Assembly (NCBI GenBank): GCA_002722245.1
Contig: PBLA01000002.1
Span: 80,651-120,673 of the forward strand
Length of the DNA stretch: 40,023 bases
Source: Flavobacteriales bacterium
GTDB lineage: Bacteria > Bacteroidota > Bacteroidia > Flavobacteriales_C > GCA-002722245
Reading direction: 5' to 3'
Shown: positions 1 through 7,561 of the stretch, piece by piece
Position numbering within the stretch: position 1 is the stretch's first letter
Layout of the letters: the number at the start of each line of letters is the position of its first letter
Program-made: the position numbers and the translations under genes
Notes under the pieces: model-generated
Told to the model about the DNA's origin: nothing
The model's database searches: none
What the model saw: only the letters and a program-made list of their open reading frames with translations

Positions 1-44
1 GCTGCACCTGCTAAAACAGATAGTAATATTTTTCTCATAGTCAT
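1..44 (-). CDS. N-terminal end of a secreted protein (partial, runs off the left edge)
   Basis: On the minus strand an ATG at 44 opens MTMRKILLSVLAGAA and continues past the window edge; a second in-frame ATG at 38 gives MRKILLSVLAGAA. A basic N-terminus followed by a hydrophobic Leu/Val/Ala stretch is what the first half of a Sec signal peptide looks like, so an exported protein is likely. Only 14 complete codons are visible, so neither the cleavage site nor the family can be judged. Its upstream DNA (45-166) is shared with the divergent hydrolase gene. The second ATG fits the usual short n-region better. Confidence 0.5.
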   Translation of the reverse strand, partial: MTMRKILLSVLAGA

Positions 45-166
45 TTGGTTTAATAAAGGATGCTAAAATAAACTTTATCCCTGTCATTTCCCAATTTTGG
101 ATGAAACCTAAAAAGTTGTTTATAACTTGATTAGCAGAAAAAACAGCTTCTTTTTACCTTTAGTAT

Positions 167-976
167 GTGTTCAAACAGACCGTCTATAAAGGAGCAAAGA
201 TTCATTATTCAAAGAAGGGAAATGGCAAAAGAACCGTAGTTCTTTTGCATGGTTTTTTGGAGAATCTTAATGTTTGGAACGATTATGTAAGCGTGCTTGC
301 AAAATACAATACAGTGTACTCCATTGATCTGCCCGGACATGGTCAAAGTGATTGTCTTGGATATGTGCATACAATGGATGATATGGCCGGTTGTGTGAAA
401 CAAGTGTTAAAGGAAAATAAAAAGCGTAAAGCGATCCTTGTAGGGCATTCACTTGGAGGATATGTAGCGCTTGCATTTGGCGATTTATATCCCGATGCTC
501 TCAATGGACTTTGCTTGTTTAATTCAACAGCAAAACCAGATTCTCCAGAAAGAATTAAATTTCGAGACAGAGCCATAGAAGTAGTAAAAGAAAATCATGA
601 ATTATTTATAAAAACGGCTATCCCTAATCTTTTTATTAAAGAAAAAACACCTGCTATTCGAGGAGCAGTTCGACGGGTACTTAATATGGCATTGGCTACA
701 CCAAAGCAGGGGATTATTGCGACACTTCAAGGAATGAAACGAAGACCAGATCGTTCGATTATTTTGCGTTTCTCCCCCTATCCTGTATTGTGTATTGCCG
801 GGAAGAATGATGAGGTAGTGCGCTGGAGAGATTTAAAAGCACAAAGTGAATTGTGCGATCAAGGGGAGTTTTATTTATCCCAGAAAGGAGGACATATGTG
901 CTTTTATGAGGATAAATATCCGTGCTTGAAGGTGCTTGAAAAATTTATCATTAAATGTTATGCAGTCACTCGTTAA
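167..976 (+). CDS. alpha/beta-hydrolase fold protein
   Basis: A 269-residue single-domain alpha/beta hydrolase, probably cytoplasmic; the substrate cannot be told from sequence. Visible: oxyanion-type HGF at residues 28-30, nucleophile elbow GHSLGG with Ser95, acidic member in AGKNDEVV (Asp215) and catalytic His in GGHMCFY (His243), all in the expected order and spacing. The codon at 167 is GTG, overlapping an out-of-frame ATG at 165; GTG is chosen because the strand KGAKIHYSKKGNG that normally precedes the HGF motif begins right after it. The family includes esterases, lipases, dehalogenases and MenH-like C-C hydrolases. It is convergent with argH and their stop codons overlap (974-976 against 973-975), so no terminator separates them. 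Fold call is firm, function open. Confidence 0.85.
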   Translation: MFKQTVYKGAKIHYSKKGNGKRTVVLLHGFLENLNVWNDYVSVLAKYNTVYSIDLPGHGQSDCLGYVHTMDDMAGCVKQVLKENKKRKAILVGHSLGGYVALAFGDLYPDALNGLCLFNSTAKPDSPERIKFRDRAIEVVKENHELFIKTAIPNLFIKEKTPAIRGAVRRVLNMALATPKQGIIATLQGMKRRPDRSIILRFSPYPVLCIAGKNDEVVRWRDLKAQSELCDQGEFYLSQKGGHMCFYEDKYPCLKVLEKFIIKCYAVTR

Positions 977-2304
977 TCTAGGAGCGCGTTCAGCGCTTTC
1001 TTGATTTTCGCCGTATTAATCTTTTTAAAGTTACCTTCCATTTTATGTTTAATCTCCTCTGAACAAAGATTTCCAATAGATCCCTCGTGAGAATGATTAA
1101 TCGTTTTGTTTGGTTTAAATTTCCCAGCCTCGATCTCGAACCCCACTTGTTTATAGGCTTCTCGAAACGGCATTCCTGCCAATACTCGTTTGTTTACTTC
1201 TTCCACACTAAATAAATAATCGTAAATATCCTCATTGAGGATATTTTCTTTTACGGTTATATTGGGAACCATTAGGAGGGCAATTTCTAAGCATGCTTTT
1301 ATTTCAGTAAATGCATAAATATATTTTTCCTTCAACAACTGTAAATCTCGGAAGTATCCTGTTGTTAAATTCCCCATAATTGAGGCTAACTCTCCGGGAA
1401 TGGCTTGAAGTTTATTGCACTTGCCACGCATTAATTCAAATACATCTGGATTTTTCTTGTGAGGCATAATGCTGGATCCTGTAGTAAACTCAGCAGGCAG
1501 TTGGATGAATCCGAAATTTTGGCTCATAAATAAACAACAATCTGCGGCAAATTTCATTAATGTTGTTGCCAATGCGCTAATTGAATAAGCAACTGTTCTT
1601 TCTGTTTTTCCGCGTGTCATTTGGGCGTAAACCACGTTATAGTGAAGATCCTCAAAACCTAGCAACTCGGTTGTTCTTTTTCGATTAATAGGGAAAGAAG
1701 AACCATAACCAGCAGCAGAGCCTAAGGGATTTTGGTTTGTGAAACGAAACGCTGCAGCCAATAAATCCATGTCGTCTGCGAGTGATTCAGCATGAGCACC
1801 AAACCACAGACCGAACGAGGAAGGCATCGCTACCTGAAGATGCGTATATCCTGGTAGAAGAACATTTTTGTTTTTTTCACTTTGATCCTGAAAAGCGTCA
1901 AACAGTTTTTTCACAAGCGCAGTAATTTCCATCAACTCATTTCTCCCATATAACTTTAAATCAACAAGAACTTGGTCATTTCTAGAGCGCGCGCTATGTA
2001 TTTTTTTGCCAATTTCTCCCAAACGTTCGGTAAGAATTGCCTCTACCTGAGAGTGCACATCCTCCATCCCTTCCTCAATTTGAAACGAGCCATTTTGAGT
2101 AGTTTGATAAATATTCGAAAGCTCTTTTTTAAGCGCAGGCAATTCAGATTTATCCAAAAGTCCAACCTCTGTAAGCATAGTTACGTGAGCAATGTTTCCT
2201 AAAACATCAAAAGGCGCGAGGTGCATATCAAGCTCAACATCATTTCCAATAGTAAAATTTTCAATGGCCTTATCCACGTTAAATCCTTTGTCCCAAAGTT
2301 TCAT
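973..2304 (-). CDS. argH: argininosuccinate lyase
   Basis: Last step of arginine biosynthesis: cleaves argininosuccinate to arginine and fumarate; cytoplasmic homotetramer of the fumarase/aspartase superfamily. From the ATG at 2304 the protein is 443 residues, close to the usual 450-470. Signatures: SARSRNDQV near residues 105-113, PGYTHLQ with the catalytic His near 155, and the superfamily loop GSSIMPHKKNPD at about 276-287 that supplies the catalytic Ser. The reading frame extends to a TTG at 2313, but the ATG three codons later gives the standard N-terminus MKLWDKGFNVD and is preferred. It is the last gene of a leftward run after rbfA and the LolC-like permease. No other arg genes are in the window. 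Confidence 0.95.
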   Translation of the reverse strand: MKLWDKGFNVDKAIENFTIGNDVELDMHLAPFDVLGNIAHVTMLTEVGLLDKSELPALKKELSNIYQTTQNGSFQIEEGMEDVHSQVEAILTERLGEIGKKIHSARSRNDQVLVDLKLYGRNELMEITALVKKLFDAFQDQSEKNKNVLLPGYTHLQVAMPSSFGLWFGAHAESLADDMDLLAAAFRFTNQNPLGSAAGYGSSFPINRKRTTELLGFEDLHYNVVYAQMTRGKTERTVAYSISALATTLMKFAADCCLFMSQNFGFIQLPAEFTTGSSIMPHKKNPDVFELMRGKCNKLQAIPGELASIMGNLTTGYFRDLQLLKEKYIYAFTEIKACLEIALLMVPNITVKENILNEDIYDYLFSVEEVNKRVLAGMPFREAYKQVGFEIEAGKFKPNKTINHSHEGSIGNLCSEEIKHKMEGNFKKINTAKIKKALNALLD

Positions 2305-2309
2305 GTCAA

Positions 2310-2459
2310 TCAAATTAATATGGTAAAGGTAATTTTTTTCATTTTCTGAATAGACAAATCGTAAAGAAGTTTTTGTACTTGCTCAGACGCAGTAACTCCT
2401 TTTTGGAGGTGAAACAACGGTGTTTTGATAAGGTTTAAATACGTTCCAAGATCAAACAA
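2310..2459 (-). CDS. possible small protein or gene relic between the permease and argH
   Basis: The gap between the LolC-like gene and argH holds a 49-codon minus-strand frame from a TTG at 2459 to a TGA at 2310-2312. The peptide begins MFDLGTYLNLIKTPLFHLQK and ends MKKITFTILI. Its composition is protein-like rather than the low-complexity typical of random AT-rich frames. The frame stays open back to a TAG overlapping the permease tail but contains no ATG except one close to the end. Position, strand and near-contact with argH would fit an operon member; equally it could be a decayed gene fragment or chance. I recognise no family. Confidence 0.22.
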   Translation of the reverse strand: MFDLGTYLNLIKTPLFHLQKGVTASEQVQKLLYDLSIQKMKKITFTILI

Positions 2460-2473
2460 TAAGTAAAAAGCGA

Positions 2474-3667
2474 TTATGATTGAATTCTACGAATAGGAAT
2501 GAGTGAAGCAAAACAGCCAATACTGTTAATTACTAACATAATAATCAACAAATCTAGGATGTGAAGTTCAACAGGGAAACAGTCAAAGCCACTTGATGTT
2601 CCGTAACCAAAAAAACAGAGCTTTTCTTGCAATACAATAAGAATGATTCCTAACGCAATACCAATCAATGACCCTAATCCAGAGATTAAACTACCCTCTA
2701 GCCAAAAAATAAATCGTATTTGAGGTAAATTTGCCCCCATACTTTGTAAAACAAAAATATCTTTCTTTTTATCAATCACCAGCATCGTTAAAGAACCCAT
2801 TACATTGAAAATGGCTAAAATGATCACCAAGGAAAGAATAAGAAGTGTAATCCATTTTTCCGCATTTATCGATTTAAAAAGGAATTCATTTTGTTCAAAT
2901 CGTGTTTTAACAGAAAATTGATCTCCCACTAAGGATTGGATTTGTTGTTTAACAAGACTGGGGTCTGTAATTGAATCAACACCAATTTCAACAGCATTTA
3001 TTTTGTCATAAATCCCGGTAAGATGTTGAGCTTGGTCAATAGAAACAATGAGGTATTTACTGTTGAAATCAGAATTGATATCAAAAACACCTCTAGGATA
3101 CGATGATATTGAAGAAAACAATTCGGATGGTCCGCTTCCGTTTCCGTTTAGATTCGGAATGTACACCCTTAACGGGAGATTAGCATCAGTATTTATTCCT
3201 AATTTATAGGCGAGATTGATGCCCATTAAACTTTCATTTGCGCCGCCTACTTGAGGACCATAATACCCTTCAATCAATGAGGTGGTAATATTAGTTAATT
3301 GAGGAAAGTAGTCCGTAACCCCTTTAATTGTTGCCACCTCTTGGTTATCCTCATATTTTAACAACCCTGTTTCCTCAAGAGATAAACACCACCCTTTAAT
3401 CCCAGGGATATCTTCAATTTTTTTCAAAGGGATACTATCTGGTTGAAATCGTGTTCCTTTTGTATGTTCAATTTTAATGTCGGGATCAAAATTGGTGTAC
3501 AAATTCATTACTGAAGATGATAAACCATTCATTGCAGATAATATAATGACCAAAGCACCAGCAACAATGGCCACTACCGAAACAGAAATCCATGTAATCC
3601 AATTAATGACATTATTTTTTTTCTTGGAAAAAAGGTATCTCAGCGCTATGGAAAATGTAAACCTCAA
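2474..3667 (-). CDS. FtsX-like/LolC-LolE-type ABC transporter permease
   Basis: A 397-residue inner-membrane permease with the LolC/E-MacB layout: N-terminal anchor (RYLFSKKKNNVINWITWIS then a TM helix near 20-45), a periplasmic domain of about 200 residues, and three C-terminal helices (about 262-285, 310-335, 362-385) with the ferric FtsX signature region FNVMGSLTMLVIDKKKDIFVLQSMGA. In proteobacteria such proteins extract lipoproteins from the inner membrane together with the LolD ATPase; no ATPase is present here. The start is a TTG at 3667, one base after the rbfA stop (3669-3671). No in-frame ATG lies nearby and the conserved RYLFSKK motif begins about ten residues in, so the TTG is needed. 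Expression is probably translationally coupled to rbfA. Confidence 0.88.
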   Translation of the reverse strand: MRFTFSIALRYLFSKKKNNVINWITWISVSVVAIVAGALVIILSAMNGLSSSVMNLYTNFDPDIKIEHTKGTRFQPDSIPLKKIEDIPGIKGWCLSLEETGLLKYEDNQEVATIKGVTDYFPQLTNITTSLIEGYYGPQVGGANESLMGINLAYKLGINTDANLPLRVYIPNLNGNGSGPSELFSSISSYPRGVFDINSDFNSKYLIVSIDQAQHLTGIYDKINAVEIGVDSITDPSLVKQQIQSLVGDQFSVKTRFEQNEFLFKSINAEKWITLLILSLVIILAIFNVMGSLTMLVIDKKKDIFVLQSMGANLPQIRFIFWLEGSLISGLGSLIGIALGIILIVLQEKLCFFGYGTSSGFDCFPVELHILDLLIIMLVINSIGCFASLIPIRRIQS

Positions 3668-3668
3668 T

Positions 3669-4004
3669 TTATTCCTTTAAAAGTCTATCAATGTTCTCAT
3701 AATAATCCAATGAATCATCAATATAAAATTGGAAATCGGGCACTTTTCGCATTTGGTTTTTTACCTTTTGAGCAATTGAGTATCGAATTTCTTTTGATTG
3801 TGATTTTACTAGCAACAAAGTAGATTCGGCATCATTTCCTAAAATACTTAAGTACACTTTTGCAAAAGACAGATCCGAAGTTACTCGTACATGCGTTACT
3901 GTTATGAACGCACCTCCAAACAGAACTTTTGACTCTTGTTGGAAGATGGAGGCTAAATCTTGTTTTAGGATATTTGCTATTTTTTTTTGTCTTCTACTTT
4001 CCAT
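3669..4004 (-). CDS. rbfA: ribosome-binding factor A
   Basis: Small KH-type factor that binds the 30S subunit and helps late 16S rRNA maturation, classically needed for growth in the cold. The 111-residue product opens MESRRQKKIANILKQDLASI, the standard RbfA N-terminal helix, and has the expected strand ITVTHVRVTSDLSFAKVYLSI and the PDFQFYIDDSLDYYENID segment near the end. The frame can be extended to a TTG at 4013, but the ATG at 4004 gives the family's normal N-terminus. First gene of the leftward run with the permease one base downstream. Divergent from the exbB operon across about 170 bp that contains a GTTAAC-based dyad (4027-4043). Confidence 0.93.
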   Translation of the reverse strand: MESRRQKKIANILKQDLASIFQQESKVLFGGAFITVTHVRVTSDLSFAKVYLSILGNDAESTLLLVKSQSKEIRYSIAQKVKNQMRKVPDFQFYIDDSLDYYENIDRLLKE

Positions 4005-4026
4005 AATAATCAAAGAGAAATAATTT

Positions 4027-4043
4027 GTTAACCTAAAGTTAAC
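4027..4043. promoter_or_regulatory. perfect 17-bp dyad, two GTTAAC half-sites five bases apart
   Basis: GTTAACCTAAAGTTAAC: two self-complementary GTTAAC hexamers with centres 11 bp apart, about one helical turn, in the divergent spacer between rbfA and exbB and only 23 bp from the rbfA ATG. This is the geometry of a dimeric or paired repressor site. The central five bases are not symmetric, so the symmetry lies in the hexamers. No regulator gene is adjacent. It may also be chance in AT-rich DNA. Confidence 0.3.
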
Positions 4044-4074
4044 ATCGAAATATTAACTTCGCGCCGAACTTATC

Positions 4075-4082
4075 TATATTTG
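4075..4082 (+). promoter_or_regulatory. TATATTTG, candidate -7 element for the exbB operon
   Basis: Matches the Bacteroidota -7 consensus TAnnTTTG and lies in the divergent spacer, about 95 bp ahead of the exbB ATG. A convincing -33 TTTG at 19-21 bp spacing is not visible, so this is a half-match. If used it would leave a long 5' leader containing the partly complementary segments GAGCGAATTT and AATTCGTTCGC. Confidence 0.4.
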
Positions 4083-4177
4083 CTGAGCGAATTTATTTGG
4101 GTTTCACGCAAAACTAATTTTTTAATTCGTTCGCAGAAAATTATTTGCGATCAATAACAGTAACAAGAAAAATAGAA

Positions 4178-4981
4178 ATGAGAAAAATTGCTTCAACTTT
4201 AGTACTTTCATTAACCCTTATCCTTGGGTTATTTACAACAAACGTATATGCCGATTCTACCGCAGTTGCGCAAGAAGAAACAGCTACTAGTAATGAATCA
4301 GTTGCAGCGGCTGTCGAAACACCAGCCCAAGAAATAGAAGGTGGGAATGAACCTACGTTTACTCAAACATTGAAAAAGTATTTTATTGATGGTGATGTGC
4401 GCTTTATGATTTGGGTTTTGGCATGCTTAATATTAGGGATTGCTACAGCTATTGAAAGAATTATATACCTAAGCTTATCTAATGTAAACAATGCTAAAAT
4501 TCTTCAACAAATAGAAGAAGCTTTGGGAACTAGCGGTATTGAGGGTGCAAAAGAGGTTTGTCGAAACACAAGAGGGCCAGTGGCATCAATTTTCTATGAT
4601 GGTTTAGAGCGATCTGATGAAGGGATTGAGCAAGTTGAAAAAGCCGTAATTGCAGGCGGTTCTGTTCAGATGGGATTGTTAGAAAAAGGAGTTTCTTGGA
4701 TTTCTTTATTTATTGCATTAGCACCAATGTTAGGGTTTATGGGAACGGTAATTGGAATGATTCAAGCATTTGACTCTATAGCCGAAGCGGGAGGGATTGA
4801 AGCTTCAGCTATGGCAGGAAGTATTAAAATGGCATTGATTACCACTGTTGCAGGTCTTGTAGTAGCGATGATTTTGCAGGTTTTTTATAATATTATTATC
4901 GCAAAGATTGATAACATTGTAAATCAAATGGAAAATGCATCAAATTCCTTTATAAAGATCGTTCAAAATAATATCGGTTAA
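4178..4981 (+). CDS. exbB: MotA/TolQ/ExbB proton-channel family protein
   Basis: Proton-conducting channel subunit that, with ExbD, powers TonB-dependent outer-membrane transport (or a TolQ/gliding-type machine; the paralogue type is not decided by sequence alone). From the ATG at 4178 the protein is 267 residues: an N-terminal signal-like helix ending near VYA (about residue 25), an acidic Ala/Glu-rich linker, and then three TM helices near 76-97, 172-195 and 217-240. The glycine-rich APMLGFMGTVIGM (182-194) is the hallmark of the family's second conserved helix. An upstream in-frame TTG at 4145 is rejected because the ATG starts a clean signal sequence. The extra N-terminal signal is usual for Bacteroidota ExbB. 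First of four co-directional genes with 3-20 bp spacing. Confidence 0.9.
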   Translation: MRKIASTLVLSLTLILGLFTTNVYADSTAVAQEETATSNESVAAAVETPAQEIEGGNEPTFTQTLKKYFIDGDVRFMIWVLACLILGIATAIERIIYLSLSNVNNAKILQQIEEALGTSGIEGAKEVCRNTRGPVASIFYDGLERSDEGIEQVEKAVIAGGSVQMGLLEKGVSWISLFIALAPMLGFMGTVIGMIQAFDSIAEAGGIEASAMAGSIKMALITTVAGLVVAMILQVFYNIIIAKIDNIVNQMENASNSFIKIVQNNIG

Positions 4982-5001
4982 ACTGATAAAAATTTATAAT
5001 T

Positions 5002-5394
5002 ATGCAGTTAGGTTTGACAATAGGAAAATGGACTTTAATGGTTCTTATATGGGTTTTAATTTTCATGACATTTTCCCAGTCGATTGATGAAATGGTGATT
5101 ATTAAATTTTCACTCGCTTTATTTTATATTATTGTAGTTGTTACTGTTGCGTTTGCGATATTTAACTTTGCTGAAAACCCTAAATCTGGTGTAAAGTTTA
5201 TTATTAGTGCTTTAGCTTTGGGTGTTGTAATTCTATTAAGTTATCAATCTTCTTCCGATCTTGACCCTGAAACAGGAGCCTTAGTAGAGGGTGGGACAAT
5301 AAGCGAGGCTGGGATTTATACATTTTATGTTTCTCTATCTATTGCATTAGTGTTACTTGTTTTTTCTGAAGTTAAAAGAATATTAAAGATTTAA
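5002..5394 (+). CDS. four-helix membrane protein of the exbB-exbD operon
   Basis: A 130-residue, very hydrophobic protein with four predicted TM helices (about 9-26, 33-54, 63-81 and 106-126) and a short acidic loop SSDLDPETGALVEGG between helices three and four. I do not recognise a named family, but a small membrane protein between exbB and exbD is a recurrent arrangement in Bacteroidota. It sits 20 bp after exbB and 3 bp before the first exbD, so co-transcription is almost certain, and a structural or assembly role in the ExbB/ExbD complex is inferred from position only. No polar residue stands out as a proton-path candidate. Confidence 0.8.
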   Translation: MQLGLTIGKWTLMVLIWVLIFMTFSQSIDEMVIIKFSLALFYIIVVVTVAFAIFNFAENPKSGVKFIISALALGVVILLSYQSSSDLDPETGALVEGGTISEAGIYTFYVSLSIALVLLVFSEVKRILKI

Positions 5395-5397
5395 GAA

Positions 5398-6081
5398 ATG
5401 CCGATAAGAAAAGGTGCTCCAGAAGTAAATGCAGGTTCGATGGCAGACATTGCTTTCTTGCTTTTAATATTCTTTCTTGTAACGTCTGAAATGAATAAAG
5501 AATCAGGAATGTTTCAGCTACTCCCCGAAAAGTCAAATGAAACTGTTGATACAGAAAAAATTAAAGAAAGAAACATTATTGAGGTATTGGTCAATAATAA
5601 TAATTTAATTCTTTTTGAAGGGAACTTGGTGAATTTGGACGAGATTCCAGTTTTGGTCAAAGAGATGATTCTGAATATTGGAGATAAAAAGAATTGGCCA
5701 GAGAGTAGAGCCATTACTCAGGAGGAACTACAAGCGATTATAAATAAGAATAAACAGAATTTGGAAAATGCTGATGAGTCTAAGGTGAAGGCATACACAA
5801 AACGTTTAAGAAAGTCGGAGTTAAGGTTAAAAGCGCTTGAAGTTTTTGGGAATGATTTTAGAAAGTCAAATCATGTTGTTAATATGCAAGCTACTCAAGG
5901 CTCGGAATATAAAACTTACATCGAATTAAAAGATAAGTTAAAACAAGCATATGCGTCATTAAGAAATGACTTGGCAAAGAGAAAATTAGGTAGAGGTTGG
6001 GACGATCTAACCCTTGAGGAAAAAGAAATGTTGAAAATGGTCTACAAGGAAAATATTTCAGAAGCACCAGTAATTCAATAA
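5398..6081 (+). CDS. exbD: ExbD/TolR-family protein, long variant
   Basis: Partner of ExbB in the proton-driven TonB motor. The N-terminus MPIRKGAPEVNAGSMADIAF leads into the single TM helix (about 15-30); the Asp of SMADIAF is at the position of the conserved protonatable Asp of ExbD/TolR. At 227 residues it is clearly longer than the roughly 140 of the proteobacterial protein: after residue 100 there is an inserted charged, helical stretch (roughly 110-190, rich in Lys, Glu and Asn) and a tail with GRGWDDLTLEEKEML. It starts 3 bp after the four-helix gene and is followed by a second, shorter exbD. The extended periplasmic part is common in Bacteroidota but its role is unknown to me. Confidence 0.87.
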   Translation: MPIRKGAPEVNAGSMADIAFLLLIFFLVTSEMNKESGMFQLLPEKSNETVDTEKIKERNIIEVLVNNNNLILFEGNLVNLDEIPVLVKEMILNIGDKKNWPESRAITQEELQAIINKNKQNLENADESKVKAYTKRLRKSELRLKALEVFGNDFRKSNHVVNMQATQGSEYKTYIELKDKLKQAYASLRNDLAKRKLGRGWDDLTLEEKEMLKMVYKENISEAPVIQ

Positions 6082-6100
6082 TCATTAGAAAAAAACCATT

Positions 6101-6601
6101 ATGTCAAAATTCGACGGAGGTAAAAAGAAAAGAGCAGAACCAGGGATTTCAACGGCATCGTTACCCGATATCGTTTTTATGTTATTGTTCTTCTTTATGG
6201 TTGCTACCAAGTCTAAAGACAATGAATCAAGTGTACTCGTTTCATTACCAACAGCTGTTGAAACGGGGAAATTAGAAGATAAAACCCCTACCGCATACAT
6301 TCAATTAGGGATTCCCGTGAAGTCATTGCAGAAAATTTATGGAGATAAAACATCCATTCAATTAAATGATGCGATAAAAAAGAAGGAGGATATTCGTCAA
6401 TTCTTGGATGAGAAAAAGGCAAGTATAAAAGCAAATTACTCGGATGTAAGTCCAGAGATCGGAGCCTCAAAAGCAAAACAAATGGTTGTTTGTTTGAAAG
6501 TAGATAAAAAGACCAAACTTGGGGTGGTGAGTGAGGTAAAAGAGGAATTAAGAGATGCCTCAGCATTGAAAGTGAATTATATCGTTAACGAAGGAAAGTA
6601 A
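6101..6601 (+). CDS. exbD: ExbD/TolR-family protein, second copy
   Basis: A 166-residue biopolymer-transport protein: basic N-terminus GGKKKRAEPGISTASLPD, one TM helix (about 23-40, DIVFMLLFFFMVATKS) whose leading Asp corresponds to the essential membrane Asp, then a periplasmic domain ending KVNYIVNEGK. It lies 19 bp after the longer ExbD, and the pair probably forms a mixed dimer inside the ExbB pentamer (inference from family structure). It is the last gene of the operon; a strong hairpin with a T-tract follows at 6625-6656. No tonB gene is in the cluster. Confidence 0.88.
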   Translation: MSKFDGGKKKRAEPGISTASLPDIVFMLLFFFMVATKSKDNESSVLVSLPTAVETGKLEDKTPTAYIQLGIPVKSLQKIYGDKTSIQLNDAIKKKEDIRQFLDEKKASIKANYSDVSPEIGASKAKQMVVCLKVDKKTKLGVVSEVKEELRDASALKVNYIVNEGK

Positions 6602-6624
6602 ACTTTTTTATAAATAGCACGTAT

Positions 6625-6656
6625 GCCATGTCCAATTAGGAAATGGCTTTTTTTTT
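6625..6656 (+). terminator. rho-independent terminator of the exbB operon
   Basis: GCCATGTCC (6625-6633), loop AATTA, GGAAATGGC (6639-6647), then nine T. The stem has eight of nine pairs with one internal mismatch. It begins 24 bp after the exbD stop and swallows the ATG at 6643, which therefore is unlikely to start the next gene. Confidence 0.8.
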
Positions 6657-6681
6657 GCCAAATTCCATCAAATCCTATTTT

Positions 6682-7362
6682 ATGCCACTAAATCTTGAGC
6701 GAGTTGCCCTAGTTGGAAGAACTTACAATGAATATAAAAGGATGTTTAATATTACCAAGGAGTATTTGGAGGGTAAAAAAACATTAGATGTTGCAGCTGG
6801 GGTAAGTAATTTTTGTGCTATTGGAAACGTTATGGGATTAGATATTACCGCTGTTGATCCAATTTATCACTTAATGGCAGATGAAATAGAGGTGCAAGCG
6901 GAGAATGATCTCGAGTTAGTTATGAATCAACTTCCTGTGAATTCTTCAAATTATAACTGGGATTTTTATGGTGATATTGAAGGGGTAAGAGTAAGTAGGG
7001 TTAAGGCATATCAAACCTTTTTAAAACATTATCAAGCACATCCTAAAAAATATGTTCCAGGGGAAATAGGAAAACTGCCCTTTAAGGATAAGGCATTTGA
7101 CACAACATTGGTATCGCATTTAATGTTTCTATATGATCATATGTTTTCTGCTGAGGATCATATCGCTATGTTTCGTGAATTGATTCGAGTAACCAAAAAC
7201 GAAATCATGATTTTTCCTACAAAGAACCTTAGTGGAGAAAACTGTAAATGGGTAGATTTGATTATTCAGAATCATGAATTTTTGGATCATACCTTTCGGT
7301 TAGAAAAATCCCACTTTGAATTTCAAAAAGGGAATTATTTAAGATTACGGGTAACGGTTTAA
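6682..7362 (+). CDS. class I SAM-dependent methyltransferase-like protein
   Basis: A 226-residue protein from the ATG at 6682. It has a Rossmann-type methyltransferase outline: motif I KKTLDVAAGVSNF (about 33-46), an acidic end of strand 2 in LDITAVDP, and the segment KLPFKDKAFDTTLVSHLMFL that matches the 'lpf.d.sFD.v.s...l' motif before strand 4. The next strand RVTKNEIMIFPTKN fits too. The AAGVSNF version of motif I departs from the usual GxGxG, so activity is not certain. The longer frame begins at an ATG at 6643, but that codon is inside the terminator stem of the previous operon. Substrate unknown. Confidence 0.7.
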   Translation: MPLNLERVALVGRTYNEYKRMFNITKEYLEGKKTLDVAAGVSNFCAIGNVMGLDITAVDPIYHLMADEIEVQAENDLELVMNQLPVNSSNYNWDFYGDIEGVRVSRVKAYQTFLKHYQAHPKKYVPGEIGKLPFKDKAFDTTLVSHLMFLYDHMFSAEDHIAMFRELIRVTKNEIMIFPTKNLSGENCKWVDLIIQNHEFLDHTFRLEKSHFEFQKGNYLRLRVTV

Positions 7363-7561
7363 TAATTCCAGAATAATACTCTTTCGTGTATCATTTTAAC
7401 ACTTAAATGATGTGTTGTAAACGATATGGAATTATCCTTATGAGAGATACTCTGAATAAATAGAAATAGGTGTTGTTAACCACAATAAGTGAATATTGAA
7501 ACGAGTTATCTCTTCATTAGTGGGATAAAATCCTTTACATTTAACGTATAACCCTTCCATC

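Noticed and set aside
165-167. ATG at 165 as the hydrolase start
   Set aside because: Out of frame with the conserved hydrolase reading frame, which starts at the overlapping GTG at 167.
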